The notes under the pieces were generated by a model that was not told the DNA's origin, searched no databases, and saw only the letters and a list, made by a program, of their open reading frames with translations. From positions 6,498-70,497 of the forward strand of contig CAZJMK010000010.1 in assembly GCA_964547135.1 (NCBI GenBank): DNA of 64,000 bases. Direction: 5' to 3'. Shown here in pieces: positions 8,808 to 17,390 of this stretch; the stretch's first letter is position 1; the number at the start of each line of letters is the position of its first letter. Both the position numbers and the translations under genes were made by a program. The DNA comes from JAJXSS01 sp964547135. GTDB lineage: Bacteria; Planctomycetota; Phycisphaerae; Phycisphaerales; Phycisphaeraceae.

Positions 8808-8962
8808 ATGATGTTTGTGAAGTTACCGGGTTGGATGGTGTGTGCGATGGTGATGTGTGCTGTGGTGCTGGGGAGCGGGGTGGTGAGCGGCGCTGCGGAA
8901 GCGGAGCGGGTGCTGCATGTGAGCGCGGAACAAGGCGATGACCAGCGCAGCGGGAAAGCACC
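8808..8962 (+). pseudogene. N-terminal remnant of a secreted protein (parallel beta-helix type?)
   Basis: A clear export signal begins at 8808 (MMFVKLPGWM, then a hydrophobic core CAMVMCAVVLGSGVV and an SGAAEA cleavage-like site), followed by RVLHVSAEQGDDQRSGKA. The pattern V-L-H-V-S-x-x-x-G-D-D-x-x-S-G is the usual opening of secreted right-handed beta-helix (pectate-lyase-like) proteins. At about 8960 the homology stops inside a copy of the CCGCTCGTGGCTCTGA repeat and only meaningless frame continues to a stop at 9140. I read this as a gene whose body was lost, leaving the first ~50 codons. Confidence 0.45.
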
Positions 8963-9333
8963 ACTCGCTTCCGCTCGTGGCTCTGAACTGCACCGCTGTC
9001 CGCTCGTGATCAGAGCATCGCAAGCCTCCGCTGTTTGCAACGTAAATCCAGAAGTGATGCATATTGGTGTACCACGCGCGGTTCTGAATCCCGATATGAG
9101 TATCGCTAAAAACAATACGTTTGACATCGAAATGGTATGAGATGGGATGTTGGGCAGCATTCGTGATCAGAATCATGAACTTCACGCCGACATGAAGTTC
9201 AGGCGTGGTTGCGGCCCTGACGATCAATGTGTGCGGAAGGCATTGGTGGGTCCGCTCGCGGACTCACTTGACCCACCCTACAAGACTTTGAATCACACCG
9301 CCGAGGGCGGCGTTGCCACATTCCATCCTGAAC
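8963..9333. repeat. Repeat-rich stretch after the beta-helix remnant
   Basis: It holds a diverged CCGCTCGTGGCTCTGA element (8960-9005), a tail ending in TTTGACATCGAAATGGTATGA that is shared in diverged form with 57346-57369, the GGTGGGTC...GACCCACC palindrome at 9245-9277, and a single CACCGCCGAGGGCGGCG palindrome near 9296. No gene is supported. Confidence 0.65.
9245..9277. repeat. Palindromic element GGTGGGTC...GACCCACC, copy 2
   Basis: Nearly identical to 3816-3848, including the unpaired middle word CCGCTCGCGGACTCACTT. Two copies about 5.4 kb apart, both in intergenic DNA, support a dispersed element and not chance. Confidence 0.7.
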
Positions 9334-10761
9334 TCACGCGGTGATGCGCAGCGGGGGTTTGCCGTCGTCGGATTTTTCTTGTGAAGCGGGTTGTTCGCTG
9401 ATGGCTGAGCCGCCCATCATGGTCATGTCGCTGCCGCCACGGGTTTTTTCGGTGACCGGGCGCTGCCAGGTCGAGCTTTGTGATCGCCTTCGATAGGGCA
9501 GTCGTTTCATGTCCAGTTCGAGCAGTTCGGTGACATTGACCGTGCCGGGGTGGTCGTGTGAGTTGCACCAGTCGGCCATCTGTTGTGCTGCCAGGTCAAA
9601 ATCCTTGGCCTGCAACTGCACGAAGCGATGCACCAACTCGGCATCAAACTGTTTGCCGGCGTTGCTCGCGATTTCCTGCATGGCCACCTCGAACGACATG
9701 CCCGGTCGATAGGGCCGGCTCGAAGTCATCGCATCAAAGGCGTCGGCAATGGCCAATACACGGGCGACCAGCGGTATTTGCTGACCCATCAGGCCGTCGG
9801 GGTAGCCCTTGCCGTCCCACCGTTCGTGATGATGGCGTACCACGGCCAGGGCGGCGCCCAGGTGGGGTATCTGGCTGATCATGTCGTAGCCGACGACCGG
9901 GTGGGTTTTGATGATTTCAAATTCCTGCGCTTCGAGTTTGCCGGGCTTGCGCAGAATGGCGTCAGGCACAGCGATTTTGCCGATGTCGTGCAGCAGGCCG
10001 CCGATTTGGATGATGGCCCGGTCACGCTGGGTCATGCCCAGTCGTTTGGCAAGCAATAGGGCAAAGGCGGTGACGCGCTGCACGTGGCCGCCGGTGTAGG
10101 GGTCGCGTGATTCGATGGCCTGGGCAAACCCGTACACGCACTCAATCATCATCGCGCCCACGGCTTCAACCAGGCGATCGTTTTCACAAGCCACCGCTGT
10201 CTGTCGAAGCATCGATTGAATCAGTTTGAGTGTGTGTTCGTCGGTGGTGATGTCGTGTTCGACGCAATGCACCACCAGGCAGCCCAGCAGGTGTTTGTTG
10301 GTGAGAATGGGGAAGGCTACCAGCAGGCCTTCGATGCTGGAGGATTTACCCCGGCCCAGCACACGCACCTTGGCGTCGGCATCGGTGTGAATCATGCGCG
10401 CCAGGTGGATCACGGCTTTGGGCAGGTCGGAGTGGCCGATAACCGGGTCGTTGAGGCAGTGAACCGAGCCGATGGGTTCGGTGGGGGTGGAATCGATGAC
10501 CCAGGCTTCCCGGCAACTGGTGATCATGTACACCTCCTGCAAGGTGTCGTTGATCACTTCGTCGAAGCTGCGTCGTTCGGAGAGCGCCGCAGCCATGCGG
10601 TTGAGCGTGGCCAATTCGTCCAGGTGTTGCACCTGTGAGGCAATGATCTGTTCCTGAAGGGTTTCCAGGTTGGACAGATGGTCCTGGAGCTGTTCGAGCG
10701 ACCAGAAACGTCGCGCCAGGGGCCGACCGGTCTGAGAATGTGGGATGGTGAAAGGATTCAA
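9334..10761 (-). CDS. GAF-like/HD-GYP domain phosphodiesterase
   Basis: A 475-residue cytosolic signalling enzyme that probably hydrolyses cyclic di-GMP. Residues ~20-55 are a helical coiled segment; ~55-195 resemble a GAF-type sensor (ELATLNRMAAALSERRSFDEV; later LLVAFPILTNKHLLGCLVV). The HD-GYP domain spans ~205-400, with HVQRV, the metal-binding LLHDIGK (257-262) and HHHERWDGKGYPDG (310-323), all key residues present. The C-terminal ~75 residues are disordered and charged. No ATG fits: the frame begins with TTG at 10761, preceded closely by AAGGGG, and stays open upstream without ATG or GTG. An inverted repeat CGATAC-N7-GTATCG lies just upstream. No neighbours share its direction, so it is probably transcribed alone. 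Confidence 0.9.
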   Translation of the reverse strand: MNPFTIPHSQTGRPLARRFWSLEQLQDHLSNLETLQEQIIASQVQHLDELATLNRMAAALSERRSFDEVINDTLQEVYMITSCREAWVIDSTPTEPIGSVHCLNDPVIGHSDLPKAVIHLARMIHTDADAKVRVLGRGKSSSIEGLLVAFPILTNKHLLGCLVVHCVEHDITTDEHTLKLIQSMLRQTAVACENDRLVEAVGAMMIECVYGFAQAIESRDPYTGGHVQRVTAFALLLAKRLGMTQRDRAIIQIGGLLHDIGKIAVPDAILRKPGKLEAQEFEIIKTHPVVGYDMISQIPHLGAALAVVRHHHERWDGKGYPDGLMGQQIPLVARVLAIADAFDAMTSSRPYRPGMSFEVAMQEIASNAGKQFDAELVHRFVQLQAKDFDLAAQQMADWCNSHDHPGTVNVTELLELDMKRLPYRRRSQSSTWQRPVTEKTRGGSDMTMMGGSAISEQPASQEKSDDGKPPLRITA

Positions 10762-10778
10762 TCCCCTTACTCCAAAGG

Positions 10779-10797
10779 CGATACTTTGTACGTATCG
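10779..10797. promoter_or_regulatory. Inverted repeat CGATAC-N7-GTATCG upstream of HD-GYP gene
   Basis: A 19-bp dyad located about 20-35 bp upstream of the likely TTG start on the minus strand. It could be a regulator-binding site or a leader hairpin. There is no second copy in the window to support a regulon. Confidence 0.25.
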
Positions 10798-10870
10798 GGA
10801 ATGTAACGGAGGTACTTGAATCCTTGCGATGGGATATGGCGATATCTTTTAACGAAGTTCAGGAGGAAAT

Positions 10871-11275
10871 AAGTGGCCAAGTGGCCAAGTGGCCAAGTGG
10901 TCAAGTGGCCAAGTGACAGAACCGTATTTGGTAGTTAGCGCCGCGATTTATCGCGTTGTTAGAAGTGGCCAAGTGGCCAAGTGGTCGAGTGGTCAAGTGA
11001 CAGAGCCGTATTTGGTAGTTAGCGCCGCGATTTATCGCGTTGTTAGAAGTGGCCAAGTGGNNNNNNNNNNNNNNNNNNNNNNNNNNNNNNNNNNNNNNNN
11101 NNNNNNNNNNNNNNNNNNNNNNNNNNNNNNNNNNNNNNNNNNNNNNNNNNNNNNNNNNNNTAGTTAGCGCCGCGATTTATCGCGTTGTTAGAAGTGGCCA
11201 AGTGGCCAAGTGGTCAAGTGGCCAAGTGCCGGAACGATATTTGATCGTTAGCGCCGCGATTTATCGCGTCTGCCT
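10871..11275. repeat. Octamer satellite plus GCCGCGATTTATCGCG module array
   Basis: Runs of an 8-bp unit, GTGGCCAA with C/T and A/G variants, alternate with a unique-looking module ending in GTTAGCGCCGCGATTTATCGCG. The composite unit repeats with an 84-bp period (10921 and 11005), is interrupted by the assembly gap, and resumes at 11161-11275. The GCGATTTATCGC part is itself a hairpin. Single composite copies occur at about 21690-21770 and 27200-27275, and the octamer alone occurs inside the dikinase gene (42385-42590). Confidence 0.85.
11061..11160. other. Assembly gap (100 Ns)
   Basis: Exactly 100 N bases inside the octamer array. A round number of Ns is the usual placeholder for a scaffold gap of unknown size, so the real array could be much longer or the join could be wrong. 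Confidence 0.98.
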
Positions 11276-11358
11276 TGATGCGACGTGACGCCCCATGTCA
11301 CCAACCCCCGATAAAGCGCAGGCTTTGGAGAAGTTTCAGGGGTCGATGAAAATCCGCC

Positions 11359-11386
11359 TTGACTTTTTGCCAAACTGTTGTATCAT
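11359..11386 (+). promoter_or_regulatory. Sigma70-type promoter of the second LacI gene
   Basis: TTGACT (11359-11364), 16-bp spacer, TATCAT (11381-11386). Within and below it lie TTTGCCAAA (11366-11374) and its inverted copy TTTGGCAAA (11401-11409), well placed for autoregulation by the LacI-type protein encoded next. Confidence 0.55.
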
Positions 11387-11413
11387 CGGTGATATAACTA
11401 TTTGGCAAACCCA

Positions 11414-12433
11414 ATGAGCGTCACCCTACGATCCATTTCGGACTACACCGGCCTGTCGCTGCCGACCATCAGTCAGGCCCTGAACAACACCGGGCGCATT
11501 TCCCCGCAGACCCGTGCCACGGTGCTCAAGGCTGCCGCCAAGCTGGGCTATCGCCCCAACGGGTTGGCGCAGGCCATGAAGGCGGGTCGTTTCAACACCC
11601 TTTCGCTCATCATCGGCGGGCAGAGCAAGTCGCACGGCTTTGGCTGGATGCCCGCTTCGCTGATGCACGGCATCGAAGTCGAAGCCGCCCAAGCCGACCT
11701 GGCGATTCAGGTGGCGGCGGTGCGTGATGAACAATTGGCCGACCCCAGTGCCATGCCGCGGATTTTGCGTCAGTGGAGCAGTGACGGCCTGCTGATGAAC
11801 TACATCGTGGACATGCCCCCGCATATGGCGGACACCTTACGCCGTACGCATGTGCCCACGGTGTACCTCAATGTCGATGAGCCGAGCAACTGCATTCGGC
11901 CGGACGACCACGGGGCGGCGGCCACGGCTACCCAGCAGATGCTCAAGGCTGGTCATCGCCGGGTGATGTATGTGGGCACCAATCAGGGCTGGGGCCACTA
12001 CAGCCAGCAGATGCGGCTGGAGGGGTATCGACAGGCAATGCAGCAAGCGGGGCTGGAACCGATGGAGGCGCTGGTCGGTGATTACTACGCACTGAATATG
12101 AGTATTGACATTGCCGCAGCGGTGAAGGCATATCGACCCAGTGCCCTATTGGTTTACAACGGAACCGGTGCGTTACGGGCGATGAACACCTTGCAGGGCA
12201 TGGGGCTGCGTGTGCCGACGGACGTATCGCTGGTGACGTTTACGGATGACTGGTCGGATGCCAGCGGGAGTCAGCCGATCTCGGCGATGCGTCTGCCGTT
12301 TATCGAAGTCGGTCGTTGTGCGGTGCGTCGTCTGGTGCAGTTGATCAACGATGGTCGTTCGTTCAAGGCGCAGGCTTTGCCGGCCCAGTGGTATGCCGGG
12401 CAGACTTTCGCGCCGCATGTGTCAAACGAATGA
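11414..12433 (+). CDS. LacI-family transcriptional regulator
   Basis: A 339-residue LacI/GalR regulator. The headpiece is residues 1-60: TLRSISDYTGLSLPTISQALNN is the helix-turn-helix, followed by KLGYRPNGLAQAMK. The ligand-binding domain shows expected strands and loops (TLSLIIGG, DGLLMNY, VPTVYLNVDEP, HRRVMYVG, SALLVYNGTGALRAMN, DVSLVTFTDDW). ATG at 11414 is preferred; a TTG at 11402 is also in frame. It heads a cluster with a PEP-CTERM protein, a pseudopilin and a GH74-like protein, all co-directional, so it probably controls use of a plant-type polysaccharide. Inverted TTTGCCAAA/TTTGGCAAA half sites lie over its own promoter region. The inducer is unknown. Confidence 0.93.
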   Translation: MSVTLRSISDYTGLSLPTISQALNNTGRISPQTRATVLKAAAKLGYRPNGLAQAMKAGRFNTLSLIIGGQSKSHGFGWMPASLMHGIEVEAAQADLAIQVAAVRDEQLADPSAMPRILRQWSSDGLLMNYIVDMPPHMADTLRRTHVPTVYLNVDEPSNCIRPDDHGAAATATQQMLKAGHRRVMYVGTNQGWGHYSQQMRLEGYRQAMQQAGLEPMEALVGDYYALNMSIDIAAAVKAYRPSALLVYNGTGALRAMNTLQGMGLRVPTDVSLVTFTDDWSDASGSQPISAMRLPFIEVGRCAVRRLVQLINDGRSFKAQALPAQWYAGQTFAPHVSNE

Positions 12434-12512
12434 GGGTCATTGGCATCGGCTGGTGCCGATTGCATCACGTGTCGGAATAGTGTCGCAAACTCATTTTACG
12501 GAGGAGGTTTTT

Positions 12513-13265
12513 ATGACGAAGTTTTCAGTCACAGCATTGACAGCCATGGTCGCAGGGGTGGTGTGGGCTGGGGCCTCGGTGGACGCAGCGGTGATGAACG
12601 GTCTGACCAGCGATGGGCGGGTCGATCGCGCCTTGACCGGGTCACCGGCACCGATGGGCAATTTCGATGGTGGAGCGACCGCCATCACGGGGTTGACCGA
12701 AACAACGGCCCGCACCGGTCGCGGCGGAGTGTCGGGTGTCACCTACACGGTCGTCAACAGTGTGTTTGTCTTTCAGTTGCCCACGCTGGCACCTTTCGAA
12801 GTGTTTGATTCAGCCACACTGACGCTGACACTCGACAATGCGCAGAACAACGGCTTCAACATCGATTTGTATGCCTTGGGCCGACGCGCCAGCAACGCAG
12901 TGCAATTGGGCGACTTTTACATGGGCACCCTCGATGTCACCGATGCCACCCGGCTGGTTGATAACCTGATTCCTTCGGGCACGCCCCCGGCTGCCGGCAC
13001 CAAGTACAACGTCGATGTGCTTAGCTACCTGACGACGCAATACGCTGGTGGTGCGGGAGCGGGACAGTTCATCTTTTTCCGCACCAGCCCGGACACGCAA
13101 AGCTCGGTGGTCGCCAGTCAAACGCAATCATCGTTCCGCATGGCGGACCACAACACGGCTGGTGATCGCCCGATCATCAACTACACCACCAGCATCATTC
13201 CCGAACCGGCATCGCTGGCGCTGTTGGCCATGGGCGGACTGATGCTCACGTTCCGTCGTCGGTGA
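12513..13265 (+). CDS. Secreted PEP-CTERM sorting domain protein
   Basis: A 250-residue exported protein. It starts with a signal peptide (MTKFSVTALTAMVAGVVWAG, cleavage near VDAA) and ends with a PEP-CTERM tail: PEPASLALLAMGGLMLTFRRR-like layout with the Pro-Glu-Pro motif, a hydrophobic helix and terminal arginines. Such tails direct exosortase-dependent anchoring at the cell surface or in the matrix. The middle is a beta-rich region (VFVFQLPTLAPFEVFDSATL; TLDNAQNNGFNIDLYALG) similar in style to DNRLRE-like lectin domains of secreted carbohydrate-active proteins, but I cannot assign a family. ATG at 12513 follows GGAGGAGG by 6-8 nt. It lies between the LacI regulator and the pseudopilin, suggesting a role in the same polysaccharide locus. 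Confidence 0.88.
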   Translation: MTKFSVTALTAMVAGVVWAGASVDAAVMNGLTSDGRVDRALTGSPAPMGNFDGGATAITGLTETTARTGRGGVSGVTYTVVNSVFVFQLPTLAPFEVFDSATLTLTLDNAQNNGFNIDLYALGRRASNAVQLGDFYMGTLDVTDATRLVDNLIPSGTPPAAGTKYNVDVLSYLTTQYAGGAGAGQFIFFRTSPDTQSSVVASQTQSSFRMADHNTAGDRPIINYTTSIIPEPASLALLAMGGLMLTFRRR

Positions 13266-13563
13266 AGGGGTTGATTGGACCCCCTCACCCTCCGGGAGAG
13301 TTGAAAACCTCGCCGTGGTGGGGCCGAAGAGCAAAAACGCCTTGTAATGTTGGATATCCAATAAACAGCCACGCCCTCACCCCTGCCCTCTCCCGGAGGG
13401 AGAGGGGGGCAGAAATCCCAAATGACTCAGACACCTGTTTTACCCAGAAGTGAACCTGTGTTTGGGTCGATCAACGGGTGAAGGAACGACGAATCAAACC
13501 GGTGGCCATCGGTGAAAACGGATGGCCACCCTTCTCGAAAAATCATTTTTCAAGGAGCATGTC
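13266..13563. repeat. Intergenic region with CCCTCTCCCGGAGGGAGAGGG elements
   Basis: Two elements of the family CCCTCACCC/CCTCTCCCGGAGGGAGAGGG are present, one partial near 13280-13305 and one full near 13372-13412. No gene fits. A short purine-rich leader with AAGGAG precedes the next gene. Confidence 0.65.
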
Positions 13564-14307
13564 ATGTCACGCTCAAAGCTTCAAGGGTTCACGTTGATCG
13601 AATTGCTGGTGGTCATTTCCATCATCGCGCTGCTGATCGGCATATTGCTGCCGGCGCTACAGTCAGCACGGGCATCGGGGCAGGCCGCCAGTTGCATGTC
13701 CCTGCTGCGCCAGTTCGGTGTGGCCAATACGGTGTATGAAAGTGAACACAAAGGCGTCTATCTGCCCCAGTCGTATCGTGACTCGGGGACCAACTGGGTG
13801 CGTTACCATCAGAATCAACGCTACCGCGAATACATGGCCAACGCGCTCAATCAACCCATCTGGTATTCGGAATACACTGTGAAAATGCTCTGTCCGGTGT
13901 CGCGTCAGGTCCGTGATGGCAACATCAACGGTACAGCCAACCTCAGCGGGGTTTATGGTTACAACGCCCATCCGCTGGATTGGGTGTATGGTGGTTCGCC
14001 TGCGAATTCCATCCGTGCGATCACCCAGGCGAAGTTGATTCGCCCTTCGATCAAACTCATGTTCATGGACAGTTCGGAATGGAACCCCGGCCCCGGTGCC
14101 GCCTGGCTCAGCAACTGGTACACCTATGGCGATGGTATCGACTCGACACCCAGTGCCCAGCGCGGAGCTTCGTATCGCCACCCCAATCAAATATCCAACG
14201 CGGTGCTTTTTGACGGCCATGTCAAGGGCTTCAACCGCTTGGAATACACCGAAGGTGCAGCCGGTACCGGGCTGGAGGCAGCACCGCTGTTCAACCTGAC
14301 CAACTGA
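13564..14307 (+). CDS. Pseudopilin-like secreted protein (prepilin N-terminal motif, H-x-DG tail)
   Basis: A 247-residue protein with a type IV prepilin leader: short basic start, then G|FTLIELLVVISIIALLIG, processed by prepilin peptidase before the Phe and forming the N-terminal membrane helix. The body is a globular domain with the planctomycete/lentisphaeral signature: SYRHPNQ followed by VLFDGHVKGFN, i.e. an H-x(~10)-DG motif. Such proteins are hugely expanded in planctomycetes, where their roles are poorly known; they may build thin surface fibres or secretion pseudopili. AAGGAG lies 6 nt before ATG 13564, so the longer frame from 13522 is rejected. It is co-directional with the upstream PEP-CTERM gene and the GH74-like gene 100 bp downstream, hinting at use in binding or uptake of a polysaccharide. 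Confidence 0.9.
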   Translation: MSRSKLQGFTLIELLVVISIIALLIGILLPALQSARASGQAASCMSLLRQFGVANTVYESEHKGVYLPQSYRDSGTNWVRYHQNQRYREYMANALNQPIWYSEYTVKMLCPVSRQVRDGNINGTANLSGVYGYNAHPLDWVYGGSPANSIRAITQAKLIRPSIKLMFMDSSEWNPGPGAAWLSNWYTYGDGIDSTPSAQRGASYRHPNQISNAVLFDGHVKGFNRLEYTEGAAGTGLEAAPLFNLTN

Positions 14308-14405
14308 TGAATTGATCGATCGAATGCGAAATCATTCTGCATAGCCGCACGTGGCAACGCGCGTTGATTGCAGCGCGCCAACCCTGTTAACACCGTGAGT
14401 TGATC

Positions 14406-17390
14406 ATGAAAAACGGCATCGTTGTGTTGGTTACGTTGATGTGCTTGATGGTGATGGCAGCCGGTTTGCAGGCCGGGGTGGTGTATCGGGAGACGTTCCC
14501 TACCGGGCCGGATGCCAAGGCCGGCGGTTGGCAATACTTCATTGACGAAAAATGCTGGAATGCATCGAGTCACCCGATTTTCGGCAATGCGCCGGGGGCG
14601 GGTGACCTTCCGCCGGTGAACAGCAAACCGGCGAGCACCGATGCCAACTGGCGCGGGTTTGTGTATTTGCCGGTGGGCGCAAGTTACCTGTTTTTCACCG
14701 ATGAGTTCACGGTCAACGAGCCGGTGATCGCGCTGGGCTGGCACATGGGGCTGGGCGGCAGTGGTGACGGGGTTCACCCAGCGGTGCGTGTGCAGGTGAC
14801 CGGCAGCGACGGCAAAGTGATGCAACAATGGTATGTGTCGCAGTTGCCGCTGGTGCAGGACGAAAAAGACCGGGCCACACCGATCAATAAAACCAACCCG
14901 ACGCGATTCAAAATCGAAGGGTCGTTGTGGCGCAAGCTGACGGTGCAACCGCCGACGTCGCCGCAGGGTGGCAAACTGGGCTTGGAGGGTACCGAATCAT
15001 TTGAGTTACCCAGTGGGCCGATGACTGCGTTTGGTTTGTATTGCTCCAAGCGCACAGCCAATCACACGTTTGATACGTTCACGGTGGAAACAGCCGGGGC
15101 GGATGCGGCAGCAGCCAGGGAACAACCCCCGGCGATCCCTGCGTTTGCAGGGGCAGTTGTACCGGTGGCGATCAAGCCGGTGACGTTGCCTGATGCAGGT
15201 CAGCCGATGTTTGGCAATGTGGTGATTGCCGGGGGCGGGTACATGACGGGTATATACCCCAGTCGCATCAGTCCGGGGGTGGCGTATCTGACCAGTGATA
15301 TGGTCGGTCCCTGGCGGCGCAGCGGGCACGATCAGCCGTGGGAATTGTTGACGGTGACTTCGACGTTCAACCCGCCGACGACCAAGCCGGCGCAACCGGG
15401 CAACGGTGTCAGCGGTATCGCTCTGCATCCGACACAACCGCACATCGTGTTTGCCGACATGGGTGCAGGTCGGGTGTTTGGCAGTGCCAGTGGTCTGTAT
15501 AAGTCCACCGATGACGGGCGCAGTTTTCATCAGGTGGTGGACGCTTACTCGGCCAGTAATTCCGATGCGGGACCGCCTGCGACCGGTTCGCGGAAGTGGG
15601 GTCCCAGTGTGTTCATGCAGGTGAATCAACCCGACATCATGTACTACGCCACCCGGCGCGATGGTTTGTTTCGCAGCAGTGATGGGGGTGATACATGGGT
15701 GAATGTATTCAAACCGGGCAAAGCTTTGCGTAATGTCGTGGCGGACCCGACCGGGCGTGTGTTTGTGTTTGCCTTCAACGATGGTATGTACGTCAGTCGT
15801 GATGGGGTGAGTGATTACCAGCCTGATGCGGGGTTCAATGCGCTGCTGGGCAAAAGCAAGGCAGTGACCTGGTTGCGCATCGCCGACGATGGCGTGGTTT
15901 TCGCAGCCCATGGTGATCGCATCGCGCGCTTTGATCCGATCGCTGAGCGTTGGTCGGATGTGACACCCGACATCGGCTTGGGTGATATTGAAGCGGTGGC
16001 GGTGCACGTTGGTGACTCGAACAAGGTGATCGCCACACGCTCGGAACCGGGGTTTGGTCGGCCCAAATATTTATTGCGTTCGACCGATAGCGGGCGCACC
16101 TGGCAAAACGCCCCCGTGTCACACCCGTACAACGAAGGCTGGCAGGCGGACCACGGGTTTAAGTTCAACATGGCGCCGGCGGCGGTGGAAATCGACCCCA
16201 TCAACCCATCGATAGGTTACTGTGCCGACGTATTCGGCATTTGGCAGACCGATGATTTGTGGGCGGCGACGGTGGCATGGAAGCATGTGTACCGTGGAGC
16301 GGAAAACACGGTCACGCTGGAATTGACCACGGTCCCCGCCAAACAGAACGACCCGCAACCAGCCGTATTGATCAGCGGGGTGTCGGACATTCGCGGGTTT
16401 GTACACACGGACGTTCATCAGGTGCCGGTGCGTGGGTACATCATGGCCCCGCAGGACTGGTCCACGTATGTGACCAGTGCTGACTTTGTCGAAAATGATC
16501 CGTCGATCATGTACGTGGCCAAGTCATTGGGCATCGGCGGGGCAGGGGCACGGGGGCTTGTGTTACGCAGTACCAACGGGGGTAAAAACTGGGACATGCT
16601 CACCAGGCCGTTGCCCAACGAGTCGGATGCGGGAGGCAAACTGGCGGTGTCGGCGACGAACAAGGGCATGTTGGTGTATGCACCTTCCAACAGCCGACCT
16701 TTGCATTACAGCCACGACGGCGGCAGCACCTGGCAGGTTGCCAAAACCAGTGAGGGTCAACCGGCACCGTGGTTACTGGATCGTGTCACCGCTTACGCTT
16801 TTGCACAGGTGTTGGCAGCGGACCGGGTGGATGGTCAGACGTTTTATGCTTACGCATGGGGTGGTGATGCGAAAAAAGGGCCGACGCAACCGGGGCTGTG
16901 GGTGTCGCGCGATGGTGGGGTGACATGGTCGATGAGTGCGACGGTGTTGCCGGGAGCCAATCCGTATGACTCGGTGTCGCCGGTGATGTTGGAAACGGTG
17001 CCGGGTGGTGCGGGTGAGTTTTACCTGGCGCTGGGCGGCGGTGGTTTGTGGCAGTCACGTGACTTTGGCGCGACGTTGCAAAAGATCGAGACGATACCGG
17101 CTGGACGACCGCTGGGCGTGGCAGTGGGGGCGGCAGAGCCGCGAGAAACCAATGCCCCGGCTACGGTGTATGCGTATGCGAAGCTGGCAAGCCCGTCAGC
17201 GGATGATTTGCATCCGTGGGCGTTTTATCGTTCGACCGATGGCGGACAAAGCTGGCAGGTGTTGCCGGATAAAGTGGGCTACACAAGGGTGACACCAATG
17301 ATTTTCGCTGCCGATCGGCAGGTGTTCGGGCGCGTGTATCTGGGTACGCCGGGCATCGGTATCTGGTACCTCGATACCGCCGGTTGGTGA
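14406..17390 (+). CDS. Secreted GH74-like (xyloglucanase/sialidase-fold) protein
   Basis: A 994-residue exported protein. A signal peptide covers residues 1-22 (GIVVLVTLMCLMVMAAGLQAG). Residues ~23-225 form a beta-sandwich, probably a carbohydrate-binding region. From ~250 onward are tandem beta-propeller blades with at least six Asp-box motifs (S-x-D-x-G-x-x-W): LYKSTDDGRSF, LFRSSDGGDTW, LLRSTDSGRTW, VLRSTNGGKNW, LHYSHDGGSTW, LWVSRDGGVTW, FYRSTDGGQSW. The start of the propeller (GGGYMTGIYPSRISPGVAYL) resembles GH74 endo-xyloglucanases, which have two seven-bladed propellers with catalytic Asp residues in the cleft. GH74, a sialidase-like or a VPS10-like propeller are the options; substrate is inferred only. 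ATG at 14406 replaces a TTG at 14400. It ends the LacI-PEP-CTERM-pseudopilin cluster. Confidence 0.75.
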   Translation: MKNGIVVLVTLMCLMVMAAGLQAGVVYRETFPTGPDAKAGGWQYFIDEKCWNASSHPIFGNAPGAGDLPPVNSKPASTDANWRGFVYLPVGASYLFFTDEFTVNEPVIALGWHMGLGGSGDGVHPAVRVQVTGSDGKVMQQWYVSQLPLVQDEKDRATPINKTNPTRFKIEGSLWRKLTVQPPTSPQGGKLGLEGTESFELPSGPMTAFGLYCSKRTANHTFDTFTVETAGADAAAAREQPPAIPAFAGAVVPVAIKPVTLPDAGQPMFGNVVIAGGGYMTGIYPSRISPGVAYLTSDMVGPWRRSGHDQPWELLTVTSTFNPPTTKPAQPGNGVSGIALHPTQPHIVFADMGAGRVFGSASGLYKSTDDGRSFHQVVDAYSASNSDAGPPATGSRKWGPSVFMQVNQPDIMYYATRRDGLFRSSDGGDTWVNVFKPGKALRNVVADPTGRVFVFAFNDGMYVSRDGVSDYQPDAGFNALLGKSKAVTWLRIADDGVVFAAHGDRIARFDPIAERWSDVTPDIGLGDIEAVAVHVGDSNKVIATRSEPGFGRPKYLLRSTDSGRTWQNAPVSHPYNEGWQADHGFKFNMAPAAVEIDPINPSIGYCADVFGIWQTDDLWAATVAWKHVYRGAENTVTLELTTVPAKQNDPQPAVLISGVSDIRGFVHTDVHQVPVRGYIMAPQDWSTYVTSADFVENDPSIMYVAKSLGIGGAGARGLVLRSTNGGKNWDMLTRPLPNESDAGGKLAVSATNKGMLVYAPSNSRPLHYSHDGGSTWQVAKTSEGQPAPWLLDRVTAYAFAQVLAADRVDGQTFYAYAWGGDAKKGPTQPGLWVSRDGGVTWSMSATVLPGANPYDSVSPVMLETVPGGAGEFYLALGGGGLWQSRDFGATLQKIETIPAGRPLGVAVGAAEPRETNAPATVYAYAKLASPSADDLHPWAFYRSTDGGQSWQVLPDKVGYTRVTPMIFAADRQVFGRVYLGTPGIGIWYLDTAGW

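Noticed and set aside
8733..9140. 135-codon frame considered as a full gene
   Set aside because: Only the first ~50 residues after the ATG at 8808 look like protein; the rest is repeat translation.
10871..11275. Octamer array considered as a CRISPR
   Set aside because: Units of 8 bp with no constant 24-40 bp repeats and unique spacers, and no cas gene nearby.
15006..16007. 333-codon frame antisense to the GH74-like gene
   Set aside because: Composition is typical of an antisense shadow (His/Arg/Thr-rich) and the sense strand has clear Asp-box motifs.
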